This document shows positions 9,064 through 18,252 of a DNA stretch of 64,000 nucleotides, piece by piece. The stretch is from Streptomyces sp. M41(2017) (lineage in GTDB: Bacteria; Actinomycetota; Actinomycetes; Streptomycetales; Streptomycetaceae). The stretch spans positions 248,001 to 312,000 of the forward strand of contig NZ_MWFK01000002.1 in the NCBI RefSeq assembly GCF_002078175.1. The letters are read 5' to 3'. Position 1 is the stretch's first letter. Every line of letters begins with the position of its first letter. A model generated the notes under the pieces. It had not been told where the DNA came from. It did not search any database and saw only the letters and a list, made by a program, of their open reading frames with translations. A program made the position numbers and the translations under genes.

Positions 9064-10036
9064 CGCAACACCTCGCTCCTTCACGGCGCCCGGGCACCTC
9101 TCAGAGGCGGGCGTTCCGTGGCCCACACGGCATGGGCAGACCATCCTGACACTGACGAGACCGCGCGCTAACGCAGGGCAGCCGGGCGAGCTGTCCCCCG
9201 CCATCCGTTCACCGCGCAGGTAGCCCTCCGAGACGGACACTCGTGCCCCGGGCGCCGCCATGTACACCCGTGCACCGGGCAGGAGCGGGAGCCTCGTGCG
9301 ACGACTCTCGGCCTGAGGTAGGAAATCGAGTTTTGTCGTCAGAAGGTTGGTTACTCAAGGCGGTGCGGCATTGGGGGCCGCAGGGAAAAGCCTGGACATG
9401 TGGGGTTCAGGACGTTCCCGCCGGCGGCGGCTACGGCGGGAACACACCGGTCGGCCCGCTCCTCGCATGAGGCGGGCCGACCTATGCCGTCACGGCGACG
9501 ACCTACGGCAGCGGTCTCCAGGAAGCACGCCTCAGGCGCGGGGTGCTCTGGAAGCGGATCGCGCTCCCCCACCGTTCCGTCCACAGCCCGAAGACGGCCC
9601 GACCTGGCTTCCCGCACACGCCATTGACGCTCGGATCAGCATCAGCGACCGGCGGCACCGTCAGTGTCATCGTGTCGAGACCTCCTTCTCTCAGCCCCTC
9701 CCCGCGTCTCGAACAAAAATAGAACAGATGTCATGCGGGGGCAGAGCCCAGCTGCCGTGTCCGGAAGCCCGCACCGTCGTTGAAAAGAGCAGCGCGCAGG
9801 CTTCCCCCGGCCCACCGAGCGGACTTCGAGGGCCCCTCCCCGTGCGCGCACCACCCGGAGCGGGCCCTTGGTCTTTCCCCTGCCTTCCCGTGGGGCGATG
9901 TCTGCAAGGCCGCAGCCCCCTGCCCCGACCGAGACCCGTGCCGTCGCATGCGGGCGTTCAGCCGTGCCAAGGGATTGACCACCAAGGTCGACCGGGTTTT
10001 GGGTGGTGGTCCGACACAGCAGGAGGGGGCGCCGCA
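9064..10036. other. long intergenic region
   Basis: About 970 bases with no gene I can support. A terminator-like hairpin lies at 9449-9482. The remaining frames are Arg/Pro-rich and lack ribosome binding sites. Confidence 0.4.
9449..9482. terminator. 11-bp hairpin
   Basis: GGTCGGCCCGC (9449-9459) pairs perfectly with 9472-9482 across a 12-nt loop. It is isolated from genes and lacks a T-run. Confidence 0.4.
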
Positions 10037-10348
10037 ATGAGCCAGGACATCACTCCAGCCAGGGCGAGCACGGACGAGTGGCTGTACGAGATCACCGCCG
10101 AGGCCCGCAAAAGCGGCGCCCGCGTCTTCAGCGTGAGCGTGCCCCTCAACCACGCCACCACCCCAGGCCTCGTGTCCGAGCCCCTCCTGGCGGCCGCAAT
10201 CGAAGGCGTGGAAGCACAGGGCTGGCAGCTGGAGAGCGTGACCTCCTACGGCGGCGCCCTGCCCACCTACACGACACCGCCCCACGAGAACACCGCCCAG
10301 TTCTGGGCGCTGCTCGTCTTCCGCACCACCTACAAGGGCATCGTCTGA
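10037..10348 (+). CDS. small conserved-looking hypothetical protein
   Basis: A 103-residue soluble protein that starts at an ATG behind AGGAGGGGG. The middle (EPLLAAAIEGVEAQGWQLES) and the end (FWALLVFRT) resemble the short helix-strand pattern of DUF4177-like proteins, but this is weak. It is followed by a strong hairpin at 10515-10553. Function unknown. Confidence 0.7.
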   Translation: MSQDITPARASTDEWLYEITAEARKSGARVFSVSVPLNHATTPGLVSEPLLAAAIEGVEAQGWQLESVTSYGGALPTYTTPPHENTAQFWALLVFRTTYKGIV

Positions 10349-10514
10349 CCCCGGCCTTCGACGGCAGGATGCAGGGTCCGGCATCGTGTCCTGGCCGGCT
10401 CTAGCGTCGTTGAACCGGACAGCGCGCATCCGTTCCATGTCTCCACAGCCATGCCGGATGCGCGAGCGGCCGAAGGCCTCGACTATCCGCTGCCCGGGTT
10501 AGGGTTCTCGGCCG

Positions 10515-10553
10515 TAGCCCGGTCCCGACCGCGCTCTGGACGGGACCGGGCTA
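10515..10553 (+). terminator. 13-bp terminator hairpin
   Basis: TAGCCCGGTCCCG (10515-10527) pairs perfectly with 10541-10553, leaving a 13-nt loop, about 165 bases after the stop at 10348. Confidence 0.55.
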
Positions 10554-10640
10554 CTTCCCCCGCGGCTGGCGAACCTGCGCGGTCCACACTGCCGTCACCT
10601 ACATCCGGTGAGTGGCAGACCCGGCGGCAATACTCACCTC

Positions 10641-10827
10641 ATGGCGATCACGATGACGAGCTACGCAATCCGCTGGACGGACCCCGACGGCGTGCCGCGC
10701 GCAGCCGGCGTCTCCTACGACAAGGCCAGCGCCGAGGACCGCAAGACGCGATTGACCGCGGAGAAGGGCACGCCGCATCGAGATCGTGCCGGTCAAGTCC
10801 GGGGAGCGGCTTCAGCCTGTGAGCTGA
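10641..10827 (+). pseudogene. frameshifted small hypothetical gene
   Basis: The first frame reads MAITMTSYAIRWTDPDGVPR and continues through SYDKASAEDRKTRL. Near position 10772 the sensible reading moves to the next frame, which gives RIEIVPVKSGERLQPVS and a stop at 10827. The unshifted frame degenerates into Arg-rich sequence. A single-base lesion is the simplest explanation. Streptomyces encode many small proteins of this look; no function is known to me. Confidence 0.55.
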
Positions 10828-11390
10828 CAGCCGCATAGCCTCCCGTGGGGAGCCGGGAGGAGCGGCGGGCCCGTACACGGCGACGCGGCGGGGCCCGAGC
10901 GGCTTCCGTCCCGGGGACGTCAGGAAGACCGCACCACCACCATGCACCCCTTCCCGGTCAGCGCGATAGATCACGGCCGGAAATAGGCGCACGTCGAGTG
11001 CTCAGACGCCCGCTCCCCCGGCGGAGAGCTGGGCGCCTGTGTGCGCAGGCGTGGTGAGTAGCCCGGCCTCCGGGTGTGCACGCGAGGGAGGCCGGGCTTT
11101 GCTGAGCCCCCTGACCAGGCAGTGGACATCAGGTGCTCAGCTCTCGCATCCAGGTTCACGGCCGGGGACGCGAGCGACATCCTGCTCAGCGACGCCCGAC
11201 GCGCCGGGACACGACATCCGGGCCCACCACTGCTCGGCAACACACCAGCTCAACATGCCCTGTGCGGGGGCTGCGGGAGGTGTGACGAGATGCTTTTGAG
11301 GGTGTTCGGGTGGTTCGGCGCTGCTGGTGCAACCGTGTCGGGGCGGGCCGCCTCCTGGACATCAACAGAGCGTCGGATGCTGGAGGATGC
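10828..11390. other. intergenic region with one terminator
   Basis: About 560 bases without a supported gene. It contains the hairpin at 11060-11100 and the ribosome binding site of the next gene (GGAGG at about 11382). Confidence 0.4.
11060..11100. terminator. 12-bp terminator hairpin with T tail
   Basis: AGCCCGGCCTCC (11060-11071) pairs with 11087-11098 and is followed by a short T run on the plus strand. Confidence 0.55.
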
Positions 11391-11762
11391 ATGCAGGAGT
11401 GGCAGTACTCACCGACCGACTCGACGTTGCCCGAGCTGGCGCTGGATCCCTACCGCTGCGGATTCGACGCGCACACGACCGTAAGCGGCGTAGAGACAGG
11501 AGAACCCTGGGGGGACGAGGACTGGCGGGTCCCAGCCCAAGCACGGCCCGCCGAACAGCAGGCGTCGTGGCCCGCACCGGACCCCAGCCAACGACTGCCC
11601 TTCGCGATGGCCGCGCACGACCGGCGCCGCCTGGAACTACAGGCCACACTCATCCGGGCGGGAGTTGCGCCCGCGCCCGGAGACCTGCACGCCGTGGAAG
11701 CGCTGAGCGCCCTCGACGACGTCGTCAACGACGCCCTCCAGCGATGGATCGCGCCACACTGA
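11391..11762 (+). CDS. hypothetical protein
   Basis: A 123-residue soluble protein starting at an ATG 5 nt after GGAGG. The N-terminal half is acidic and Pro-rich (DPYRCGFDAHTTVSGVETGE); the C-terminal half is helical (RRLELQATLIRAGV and VEALSALDDVVNDALQRWI). I recognise no domain. Confidence 0.6.
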   Translation: MQEWQYSPTDSTLPELALDPYRCGFDAHTTVSGVETGEPWGDEDWRVPAQARPAEQQASWPAPDPSQRLPFAMAAHDRRRLELQATLIRAGVAPAPGDLHAVEALSALDDVVNDALQRWIAPH

Positions 11763-11816
11763 GCGCGGGCCCCCACCAGCGTGGTGCCCCACGGTCGCCT
11801 CACGCAGCCCGGCGGC

Positions 11817-11909
11817 GTCAACGAGGCGTATTCAGGCCGGAGGGTCATCGGCTCGCTCATCCTGCTCGCCCTGTACCGGGTCATCACCGGCAAGCACCGC
11901 CACGCCTGA
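11817..11909 (+). pseudogene. 3' remnant of a membrane protein gene
   Basis: One frame reads GRRVIGSLILLALYRVITGK before a stop at 11909. This resembles the C-terminal helix of small GlsB/YeaQ/YmgE-type membrane proteins, but the rest of such a gene and a start codon are missing. The terminator at 11936 follows at a natural distance, supporting a gene end here. Confidence 0.35.
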
Positions 11910-11935
11910 CCGTAGATCAGCACCTTCGGCGAAAT

Positions 11936-11981
11936 CGGCTCCGTCCTCCCCTTTCAAGGGAGGACGGAGCCGCCGTCTTTT
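11936..11981 (+). terminator. intrinsic terminator
   Basis: A perfect 15-bp stem (11936-11950 with 11958-11972), a 7-nt loop and the tail CCGTCTTTT make a good rho-independent terminator, 27 bases after the stop at 11909. Confidence 0.75.
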
Positions 11982-12183
11982 CCCCGGCGCGCCAAAGCGT
12001 GCAGAACGCCCTGGCAGGCTGCAATACATGGCTGTCCCCATCAGAGACTCCAGGCCGCCAGGGCGGCGAGCCGTCGGGGTGCGGGTGCCGGAGAGGGCAG
12101 GCCGCGGTAAACGTGAGGCTCCGCCTCAGGGCCGCGGTTGTATCGTGCCGATACGGTCGGCGGTGGTCGGCTGGAGGCCTGAA

Positions 12184-12687
12184 GTGCGAAAGCCGTCGGC
12201 GGCGGCGGGACGGGAGCCGGTTGTGCGCGCGCGTGACTTGACGGAGGAGTACGAGACGGTCAGCCTCGACAGTGATGCTCTGGCCGCAGCGCGATTGATG
12301 GCCGAGCAACGGCTTCCGGCGCTGCTGGTGCTGGACGGAGCGGGTGCGCCGAAAGCGATTCGGCCAGCATCGCAGATGATCAAAGTTGTGGTGCCCGGAT
12401 ATGTGATCGAGGACCCGACCCTGGCGGCCGTGATCGACGAGCACCACGCCGACCGGCTGTGCTCCGCGTTGAAGGGCCGCACCGTACGCGACTGCCTGTC
12501 GACGACCACACCGCCACCTGCCATCGCCGCCGGCGACCACACAGCGCTGGAGGTCGCCGCGCTGATGGCGCAGGCCCGCAGCCCCCTCGTGGCCGTCATG
12601 GACACAGGCACGGCGGGCGCGCAACTTCTGGGCGTCATCACGGCTTCTCATCTGCTGGAACGCCTGCTGGCCGCCAGCGCCGCCTGA
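12184..12687 (+). CDS. CBS-domain protein
   Basis: A 167-residue protein with a CBS-like pair: about 10-80 (LDSDALAAARLMAEQRLPAL) and about 105-160 (TALEVAALMAQARSPLVAVM, then LLGVITASHLLERLL). CBS pairs bind adenosyl nucleotides and regulate transporters or enzymes. GTG at 12184 follows GGAGG by 6 nt. The co-directional transporter gene begins 222 bases downstream, which suggests this protein may regulate it. Confidence 0.75.
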   Translation: MRKPSAAAGREPVVRARDLTEEYETVSLDSDALAAARLMAEQRLPALLVLDGAGAPKAIRPASQMIKVVVPGYVIEDPTLAAVIDEHHADRLCSALKGRTVRDCLSTTTPPPAIAAGDHTALEVAALMAQARSPLVAVMDTGTAGAQLLGVITASHLLERLLAASAA

Positions 12688-12909
12688 GCCGGGCCGTCCC
12701 GCCCACCCTGTTCTTTGGTTGCGGGTTTTCAAGTAGACGGCGCCGGGCCGGACTGCAACGGCTGCCCGGATCCGGCGGTCGCGTTCTGTCGGCAGTGCCG
12801 GCCACCTGCTTGTTAAGGAAGCGTCAAGAGCCGGTAGGGTTCGTCGCGGTGTGCCGGGAAGTCTGGTCGGCGATAGGGACAACTCTGTCTTCCGATCGGG
12901 GCGCGCACG

Positions 12910-14208
12910 GTGAACGACTGGCACAGCTGGGCGGCGATCATCGTCTTCGTCGGCGCCTATGCGCTGATCATCAGCGAGAAGATCCACCGCGTCGCCGTCG
13001 CCCTCGGCGGCGCGGGCCTGATGCTGGCGATCGGGGCGACCGACGACGTCTCGGCGTTCTACTCCGAGGACTCCGGCATCGACTGGAACGTCATCTTCCT
13101 GCTCATGGGCATGATGATGATCGTCGGTGTCCTCAAGAAGACCGGCATGTTCGAGTACCTGGCCATCTGGTCCGTGAAGAAGGCCCACGCCCGGCCGTTC
13201 CGGGTGATGGCCATGCTCGTCGTCATCACCGCGGTGGCCTCGGCCCTCCTCGACAACGTCACCACGGTCCTGCTGATCGCCCCGGTGACCCTGCTGGTCT
13301 GCGAACGCCTCGCGCTGCCGGCGGCGCCGTTCCTGATCGCCGAGGTGTTCGCCTCGAACATCGGCGGGACCGCGACCCTCGTCGGTGACCCGCCCAACAT
13401 CATCATCGCCAGCCGGGCCGGCCTGACCTTCAACGACTTCCTCGTCCACCTCGCCCCGCTGACCGTGGTCCTGGTCGCCGTGCTCGTCGCACTGTGCCGG
13501 GTGATGTTCCGCAAGTCGTTCGTCTACGACGAGCAGCGGGCGGTGGAGATCATGGCCTTGGAGGAGCGCGAGGCCATCAAGGACCCGCGCCTGCTCGTGC
13601 AAGGGCTGATCGTCCTCGCCCTGGTCGTGGCCGGGTTCGTGCTGCACCCGGTGCTGCACTACGAGCCCAGCATCGTCGCGCTGCTCGGTGCCGGGCTCCT
13701 CATCGCCGTCTCGACCGCCGAGACCGGCGAGGTCCTCTCGGAGGTCGAGTGGCCCACGCTCGCCTTCTTCGCGGGCCTGTTCATCATGATCGGCGGGCTC
13801 ATCGACACCGGCGTGATCGACGAGGTCTCCAAAGCCCTGGCCGATGCGATCGGTACCAACGAACTCGGCGGCTCCCTCACCCTGCTGGGCGCCTCGGCGG
13901 TCCTCTCCGGTGTCGTCGACAACATCCCCTACGTCGCCACGATGGCGCCGATCACCAGCGACCTCGTCCACACCATGGGCGGCGGCAGCGACCACGTCAT
14001 GTGGTGGGCCCTCGCCCTCGGCGCCGACCTCGGCGGCAACGCCACCGCCATCGGCGCCTCGGCGAACGTCGTCGTCCTCGGCATCGCCGAACGCAACCGC
14101 CAGCCCATCACCTTCTGGCAGTTCACGAAATACGGCCTGATCGTCACCGCCGTCACCGTGGCGATCTCCTTCGCCTACGTCTGGCTGCGCTACTTCGCCC
14201 TCGCCTGA
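12910..14208 (+). CDS. ArsB/NhaD-superfamily ion transporter
   Basis: A 432-residue inner-membrane permease with about 11 hydrophobic segments. The signature region NIGGTATLVGDPPNIIIASR (about 155-174) and its C-terminal counterpart (LGADLGGNATAIGASANVVV, about 375-394) are the two pseudo-symmetric hairpin motifs of the ion transporter superfamily (ArsB, NhaD, SLC13/CitM). The substrate cannot be deduced; anion/sodium or sodium/proton exchange are both possible. Start is GTG with only a weak GGGG upstream. A CBS-domain gene precedes it. Confidence 0.85.
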   Translation: MNDWHSWAAIIVFVGAYALIISEKIHRVAVALGGAGLMLAIGATDDVSAFYSEDSGIDWNVIFLLMGMMMIVGVLKKTGMFEYLAIWSVKKAHARPFRVMAMLVVITAVASALLDNVTTVLLIAPVTLLVCERLALPAAPFLIAEVFASNIGGTATLVGDPPNIIIASRAGLTFNDFLVHLAPLTVVLVAVLVALCRVMFRKSFVYDEQRAVEIMALEEREAIKDPRLLVQGLIVLALVVAGFVLHPVLHYEPSIVALLGAGLLIAVSTAETGEVLSEVEWPTLAFFAGLFIMIGGLIDTGVIDEVSKALADAIGTNELGGSLTLLGASAVLSGVVDNIPYVATMAPITSDLVHTMGGGSDHVMWWALALGADLGGNATAIGASANVVVLGIAERNRQPITFWQFTKYGLIVTAVTVAISFAYVWLRYFALA

Positions 14209-14240
14209 TGATGGTGTCGCGTCGGGCGGCACCAAGTTGG

Positions 14241-14765
14241 CTAGAGCGCTTCTGTGGTCGAGGTGGGTGATTCCTCTTCCGCCGGGGTCCCGCGGCCGAT
14301 CGTCATGGACCAGTGCACGGCAGAAGATGCCTCGACGGACACGACGCCGCTGTGTTCCACGCCTTTGACCGCGACCTGGTTGTAGGTGGTGCTGACTTCG
14401 CCGGCCTGGCACTCCAGCGGGAAGGAGATATGCACGGACCGGACAGCGACCTTGATCTTCCCCGCGCCCTGGCAGCGCACCGCGACGATCAGCGCGTCTC
14501 CCTTCTTGCCCTCGGTGAAGGCGAGTGCGGCGTTCCCGGTGGTCGCCTTCTGGCGGCCAGCGAGTGTCTCACCGGCGTCCAGCTCCGGAGGCTGCTGGAC
14601 CGCGGGCTGTGTCGTGCTCGGAGTGGGCGTGGCCTTCATCGACGGCTCGGACGAACGTGCGGCCGGGGACGCCTTGCTGTCGTCATGCCCGGACGAGCAG
14701 CCGGTCAAGGGGGCGAGCAGCGTGGCGCACGCGACGATCAGGGCTGCGCGGGTTCGACGTGGCAC
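14241..14765 (-). CDS. putative lipoprotein
   Basis: A 174-residue exported lipoprotein. The signal sequence RRTRAALIVACATLLAPL runs into a lipobox ending LTGC at about residue 24. A Ser/Thr/Pro-rich linker follows (to about 60), then a small globular domain (EGKKGDALIVAVRCQGAGKI). GTG at 14765 follows GGGAGGA. It is convergent with the transporter gene. Function unknown. Confidence 0.75.
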   Translation of the reverse strand: MPRRTRAALIVACATLLAPLTGCSSGHDDSKASPAARSSEPSMKATPTPSTTQPAVQQPPELDAGETLAGRQKATTGNAALAFTEGKKGDALIVAVRCQGAGKIKVAVRSVHISFPLECQAGEVSTTYNQVAVKGVEHSGVVSVEASSAVHWSMTIGRGTPAEEESPTSTTEAL

Positions 14766-15038
14766 ATCAGTCCTCCCAACTAACCCACCCAAAGCAGTGG
14801 TGGTCGACCCCGGCTCACTGCCCGGCTGGCAGCCCGCATCGCTCCGGCCGTACGCCCGAACCCCCTGCGAATCCCAGCGATCTTCCTGGGCCTTTGCCAT
14901 GTCCTCCCCCAACTCGATCGTTGTGACCCGATCCCCGCGGCGTGTCCCTGCGGGGCCGTCAAGGGCTCTCAACGCAGCCCGCTACACGACGAGTTGCAGC
15001 TGCTGGTCTCCCGTAAGGGTCGCTGTTTTCGTCCGATC

Positions 15039-15416
15039 ATGCGACACCCTGGCGCACTTCTCATCGTTGCCTCTCTTGCCCTCGCAGCGTGCCAGCCTTC
15101 CCCGCAAAGCGGGACGACCAACTCCCCTCCACCGCACGTGGCCGCCGGAATCGACAGTGATGCCCTGAGCGAAGGCGAACGCCTCTACCTGGACGATCTC
15201 CTCCCCAAGGCACCCAGCACCGAAGTCGGCACACGGTGGAAGAAGACCGTCACGTCGAAAAGAAAGAGCGACCTGGACATGCTCTTCGACGGCGAACGGC
15301 TGACCTTCTGCAAAGCCCATCGGCGCGACAAAGAAACTTTCATCGGTCGAATGGGGCAGGACGAAGGGTATTTCGCGTTCCAGCGGCAGGAAGCCACCCA
15401 GAAGAATCTGTGCTGA
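15039..15416 (+). CDS. putative lipoprotein
   Basis: A 125-residue lipoprotein: MRHPGALLIVASLALAAC gives a clean signal peptide and lipobox (LAAC, Cys18), followed by a Pro/Ser-rich linker and a compact charged domain ending in Cys. The start at 15039 is set by the signal peptide; no strong ribosome binding site is visible. No family recognised. Confidence 0.65.
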   Translation: MRHPGALLIVASLALAACQPSPQSGTTNSPPPHVAAGIDSDALSEGERLYLDDLLPKAPSTEVGTRWKKTVTSKRKSDLDMLFDGERLTFCKAHRRDKETFIGRMGQDEGYFAFQRQEATQKNLC

Positions 15417-15522
15417 CCGGACCATCCGCTGCTCCACATCCTGATTTGCCTCGTTTCCCGCCCATTGATCGACGGATGCAATTCCAAAGTAGCGGCTTCT
15501 TCGTAGCGTCCGGACCGCCCCG

Positions 15523-15600
15523 TCATCCGTTCTGGAGGCTGAACTCGCAGCCGTCGGTACCCACTCCAACGTCGGAGAGGATGACCGGCTAGCAGGCAAT
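15523..15600 (-). pseudogene. C-terminal remnant of a paralog of the 22199 gene
   Basis: The minus strand reads PVILSDVGVGTDGCEFSLQ before a stop at 15523, closely matching the end of the protein at 22199-22771 (IIVSDIGAGTDGWEFSGSS). Nothing else of such a gene is visible around it, so this is a short relic. The rest of the interval 15417-15770 shows no gene. Confidence 0.6.
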
Positions 15601-15770
15601 GACTGCTAGCTAGCCGAGCCCCCGTCCCACTACGCTCCTGGAGCGCAACGTGGCTGGTGAGGGCTGTCACGCCTGTCACGTCGCGCGTGCTGAGACTGAA
15701 AGGGCAGGGGCTGTCGGGTGACGAAGCGACTGACCCGGCTGTGTGACGGTGCGACAACATGGGGGCGTGC

Positions 15771-16370
15771 GTGGAGTGGGGAACAGTTGCCAGCGTCATC
15801 GCTGGCGGGCTAATAGGCCTCAGCGGCGACACCATCGGCAGAATCGGTGCCCGGCGCCAAGCTCGGCGGGCCCGGCAGGAAGCCCTGGAGGATGCCGAGA
15901 CAGCACGACAGCACGCGATCGAGGACGAGGGCAGGAAAGCCCGGCAAGACCGTCAACGCCACGCGGTAGAGAAGATTCTGGGCGCCTACCTGGAGCACCC
16001 GATCCTGCTGGTCGGTCAGAAGCATGAGGACACCGTGCGGAGCGCCACCGACATCTATCGCGTCCTGGCGTTCGAGCAGTCGTTCCTGCTGGACGACGAC
16101 CTACGCCACCGCATCGTGGAGATCAGCGATCTTCTGGACCTCGCCGTAGCCGACGCAGTACCGGGATACTCCCTCCCGGAGGTCGCGTTTTTGTCGAGGA
16201 GCGAAACACGGATGCTCATGGGGGCCTGGTCCCGCGGCAGCGAACTGCCGGACTCCATCAAAAGCTGGCACGACATACGGCAGTTGCGCCCACAGATCGC
16301 AGCCCAGTGGCAGCAGACGCTCCGCGACAGGGGCCTGTCCATCAGCCTCCCGCCACTCTCCATCTACTGA
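15771..16370 (+). CDS. membrane-anchored hypothetical protein
   Basis: A 199-residue protein with an N-terminal hydrophobic anchor (VEWGTVASVIAGGLIGLSG) and a basic, coiled-coil-prone stretch (RRQARRARQEALEDAETARQ, about 31-50) followed by a helical cytoplasmic domain. It shares N-terminal architecture (EWGT...GGLI...G) with the gene at 27166-27894. The GTG at 15771 is preferred by that comparison and by GGGGG upstream. Function unknown. A strong terminator follows. Confidence 0.7.
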   Translation: MEWGTVASVIAGGLIGLSGDTIGRIGARRQARRARQEALEDAETARQHAIEDEGRKARQDRQRHAVEKILGAYLEHPILLVGQKHEDTVRSATDIYRVLAFEQSFLLDDDLRHRIVEISDLLDLAVADAVPGYSLPEVAFLSRSETRMLMGAWSRGSELPDSIKSWHDIRQLRPQIAAQWQQTLRDRGLSISLPPLSIY

Positions 16371-16393
16371 GACCGACGCCGAAGCAGCGCCGG

Positions 16394-16440
16394 ACATACA
16401 GCAGCCCTCGACCGGAATCTGGTCGAGGGCTGCTGTATGT
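16394..16440. terminator. 20-bp bidirectional terminator
   Basis: A perfect 20-bp stem (16394-16413 with 16421-16440) with a 7-nt loop lies 24 bases after the stop at 16370. It sits between two convergent genes. Confidence 0.8.
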
Positions 16441-16454
16441 GTTGTGGTCGTGAA

Positions 16455-16481
16455 GGGCGGGCCCGGTATCCGGGCCCGCCC
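16455..16481 (-). terminator. terminator of lamin-tail gene copy B
   Basis: A perfect 12-bp stem (16455-16466 with 16470-16481) closes on a 3-nt loop, 60 bases beyond the lamin-tail gene stop; it is equivalent to the hairpin after copy A. Confidence 0.7.
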
Positions 16482-16493
16482 CTCCTTCACGCC

Positions 16494-17341
16494 GCGGCCG
16501 GGTGCCTCCGGTATCCGTGGCGAAGACACCCGCCCGGGCGGTCAGCGGAGGTGGTGACCGTGGTGGCCGCGGTGGCCCCAGGAGGCTTCGTCGACGAGGC
16601 GCCGGTGGTCGTTGCGCAGGATCGCGGTGTCGGAGTCGTTGTCCCACACGTAGTTGCGGCGGTCCTGGTAGACGTCCCGGCGCGTGTCCAGGCCCGTGCC
16701 GGTGTGGACGCGGACGGTGGCGCGGCCGGCGAGGCGGTAGTGGTCGAAGGTGTAGGTGCGGCCGTCCTCGTCGGAGAGGGTCCAGCCGTCCAGGTTCACG
16801 CCGTGGCGGGAGTAGTTGGTGATCTCCACCCACTCGCTGTTCAGGGAACGGTTGGAGCGGTTGTCCCAGCCCGGGGAGTCGTACTGAACGTTGCTGATCT
16901 CCACCCGCTCGCGCTGCGGGCGGTGGTCAGCTGCCGAGGCGGGCACGGCGATCGCCGCAGTGATCGCTGCCGTGGTCATGGCGGCGGCGGTCAGACGACG
17001 AACAGTCGTCGATACGGTCACAGGTTCCCCCTGCATCGTGCGGGCACAACCCCAAGACGCCCTGTTGGGAGCCGGGTTGTGCGGTGTGCGGGTGGCGGCC
17101 GGCCGGCCGCGCATTCACACCCTGCCCGGCTTGATGGCGCGATGTGAACGACGCTCGGATGGCGTTGCCGATTGCCCACACCGTCGTGACACTCGCCTGC
17201 AATGTCCATCTACGTCATGAAAGATCGAACGAACCTGCACACAGGAGCGCCTGCCCTTGGTAGGACTGGGCGCCGCCCGGAACCGGCCCACTCCCCGGCC
17301 TCGGCGGAGCGCACTCCCGTCACCCGTAAGTGAGTAACAGC
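16494..17341. repeat. direct duplication, copy B
   Basis: Second copy of the segment at 6846-7700. Coding sequence and ribosome binding site are nearly identical. Differences cluster in the coding region's 3' end (IL for TL, RR for GR, HHLR for HHHR) and in the upstream intergenic part. Confidence 0.85.
16542..17021 (-). CDS. secreted lamin-tail domain protein, copy B
   Basis: A 159-residue paralog of the protein at 6902-7381, with the same signal peptide, the same lamin tail core (SEWVEITNYS, DGWTLSDEDG) and a His-rich end. Start at GTG 17021 behind GGGGGA, as in copy A. Both copies look intact, so the pair could be dosage-related or recently duplicated. Confidence 0.82.
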   Translation of the reverse strand: MTVSTTVRRLTAAAMTTAAITAAIAVPASAADHRPQRERVEISNVQYDSPGWDNRSNRSLNSEWVEITNYSRHGVNLDGWTLSDEDGRTYTFDHYRLAGRATVRVHTGTGLDTRRDVYQDRRNYVWDNDSDTAILRNDHRRLVDEASWGHRGHHGHHLR

Positions 17342-17385
17342 GTCACGGCGAACAGCCCGTCCGGCAGAGCCGTCCGCGCCCACAC

Positions 17386-17526
17386 TCACCGCTTGCCCCG
17401 TCCTCGCAACCACCGGCGCGTCAGGCCACTGACCAGCACGATGCACAAGCCGATTCCGATCACGGGCAGCGCCCACCCGTCAGGTATCCACGCCCTCGCT
17501 GGACAAAAACACGAGCACCCCTTCAC
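17386..17526 (-). CDS. possible small membrane protein
   Basis: A 46-residue frame ends PDGWALPVIGIGLCIVLVSG then LTRRWLRGRGKR, i.e. one hydrophobic helix with a positive C-terminal tail. The start (GTG 17526) has no ribosome binding site, and a shorter form from an internal GTG is possible. Confidence 0.3.
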   Translation of the reverse strand: MKGCSCFCPARAWIPDGWALPVIGIGLCIVLVSGLTRRWLRGRGKR

Positions 17527-18093
17527 GTCAGCGGACTGGCATCGACAGCGCTCGCGGCCCGCGCCGACTTCGAGTGCTCACGACGAACGCGCCCATCGCG
17601 ACAGCACACACCACAGTTGGGCACGCGGGAATTCAGCGCCACCACCCAGTGCCCCTTGAACAGCGCATCAGTCCCGGGGCTCCACGCGCGCCACGACAGG
17701 CCCCGCGGTCTTGCCCGCTGGCCACACTAGTGACGGCGCCGGTCCGGCCGCGACAGGCGGCCGTCGCGGCGGTTGTCCGGACCCCTGCTCGGAGCCGTGT
17801 GCTCCGCGCAACCTGCCCCCACCGTGTCCTGGTGGGGGGGGCTTGCTTATACCTCAGTGCCTGTCCGCTTTCACCCGGTACCCCCTCCTTAACGAGTTCT
17901 GCGTCGGCGAGATGGTCCTCGTCTGGGACGACCTCCCCCACTGACAGCGGCCACTTGTGCGGCCTACCCCTCACACCGGCACGGTCCCCGTCATGCGCGT
18001 TCGAGCTGGCCACTCGCCTCGCTGTCACCGCTCTCGATCTGTCCGGGACGGGACACCTTTTTCGATTCGAACTCCGCAGGAGGACTACCAACA
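17527..18093. other. intergenic region
   Basis: No supported gene. AGGAGG at about 18078-18083, the binding site for the small gene at 18094, is the only clear signal. Confidence 0.4.
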
Positions 18094-18252
18094 ATGTCCA
18101 ACGAACCGCGCGACGACCGTCACTCTGTTGCCCTGCTCCTGATGGGCACGGCGTTCGCCGGACTGCTCGCCGTGCTCTACCCGGGACTTGTGCCGGCCCT
18201 CGGAGTCGCCGCGGCGGTCTTCATGGCGCTGTACCTGTTCCTAAGGCTCTGA
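18094..18252 (+). CDS. 52-residue two-helix membrane protein
   Basis: A short gene starting at ATG 18094, 10 nt after AGGAGG. It encodes a charged N-terminus (MSNEPRDDRHS) and two hydrophobic helices (VALLLMGTAFAGLLAVL, VAAAVFMALYLFLRL). Its stop overlaps the 5' side of a broken secreted-protein gene, suggesting that the two formed an operon. No function assigned. Confidence 0.65.
   Translation: MSNEPRDDRHSVALLLMGTAFAGLLAVLYPGLVPALGVAAAVFMALYLFLRL

Noticed and set aside
11917..14412. An 831-codon minus-strand open frame opposite the transporter gene
   Set aside because: It is a GC-bias shadow: the plus strand encodes a clear membrane transporter, and the minus frame gives only Asp/Gly/His-rich low complexity.
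17633..18094. 153-codon minus-strand frame
   Set aside because: Low-complexity, no binding site, and it overlaps the leader of the convincing small gene at 18094.
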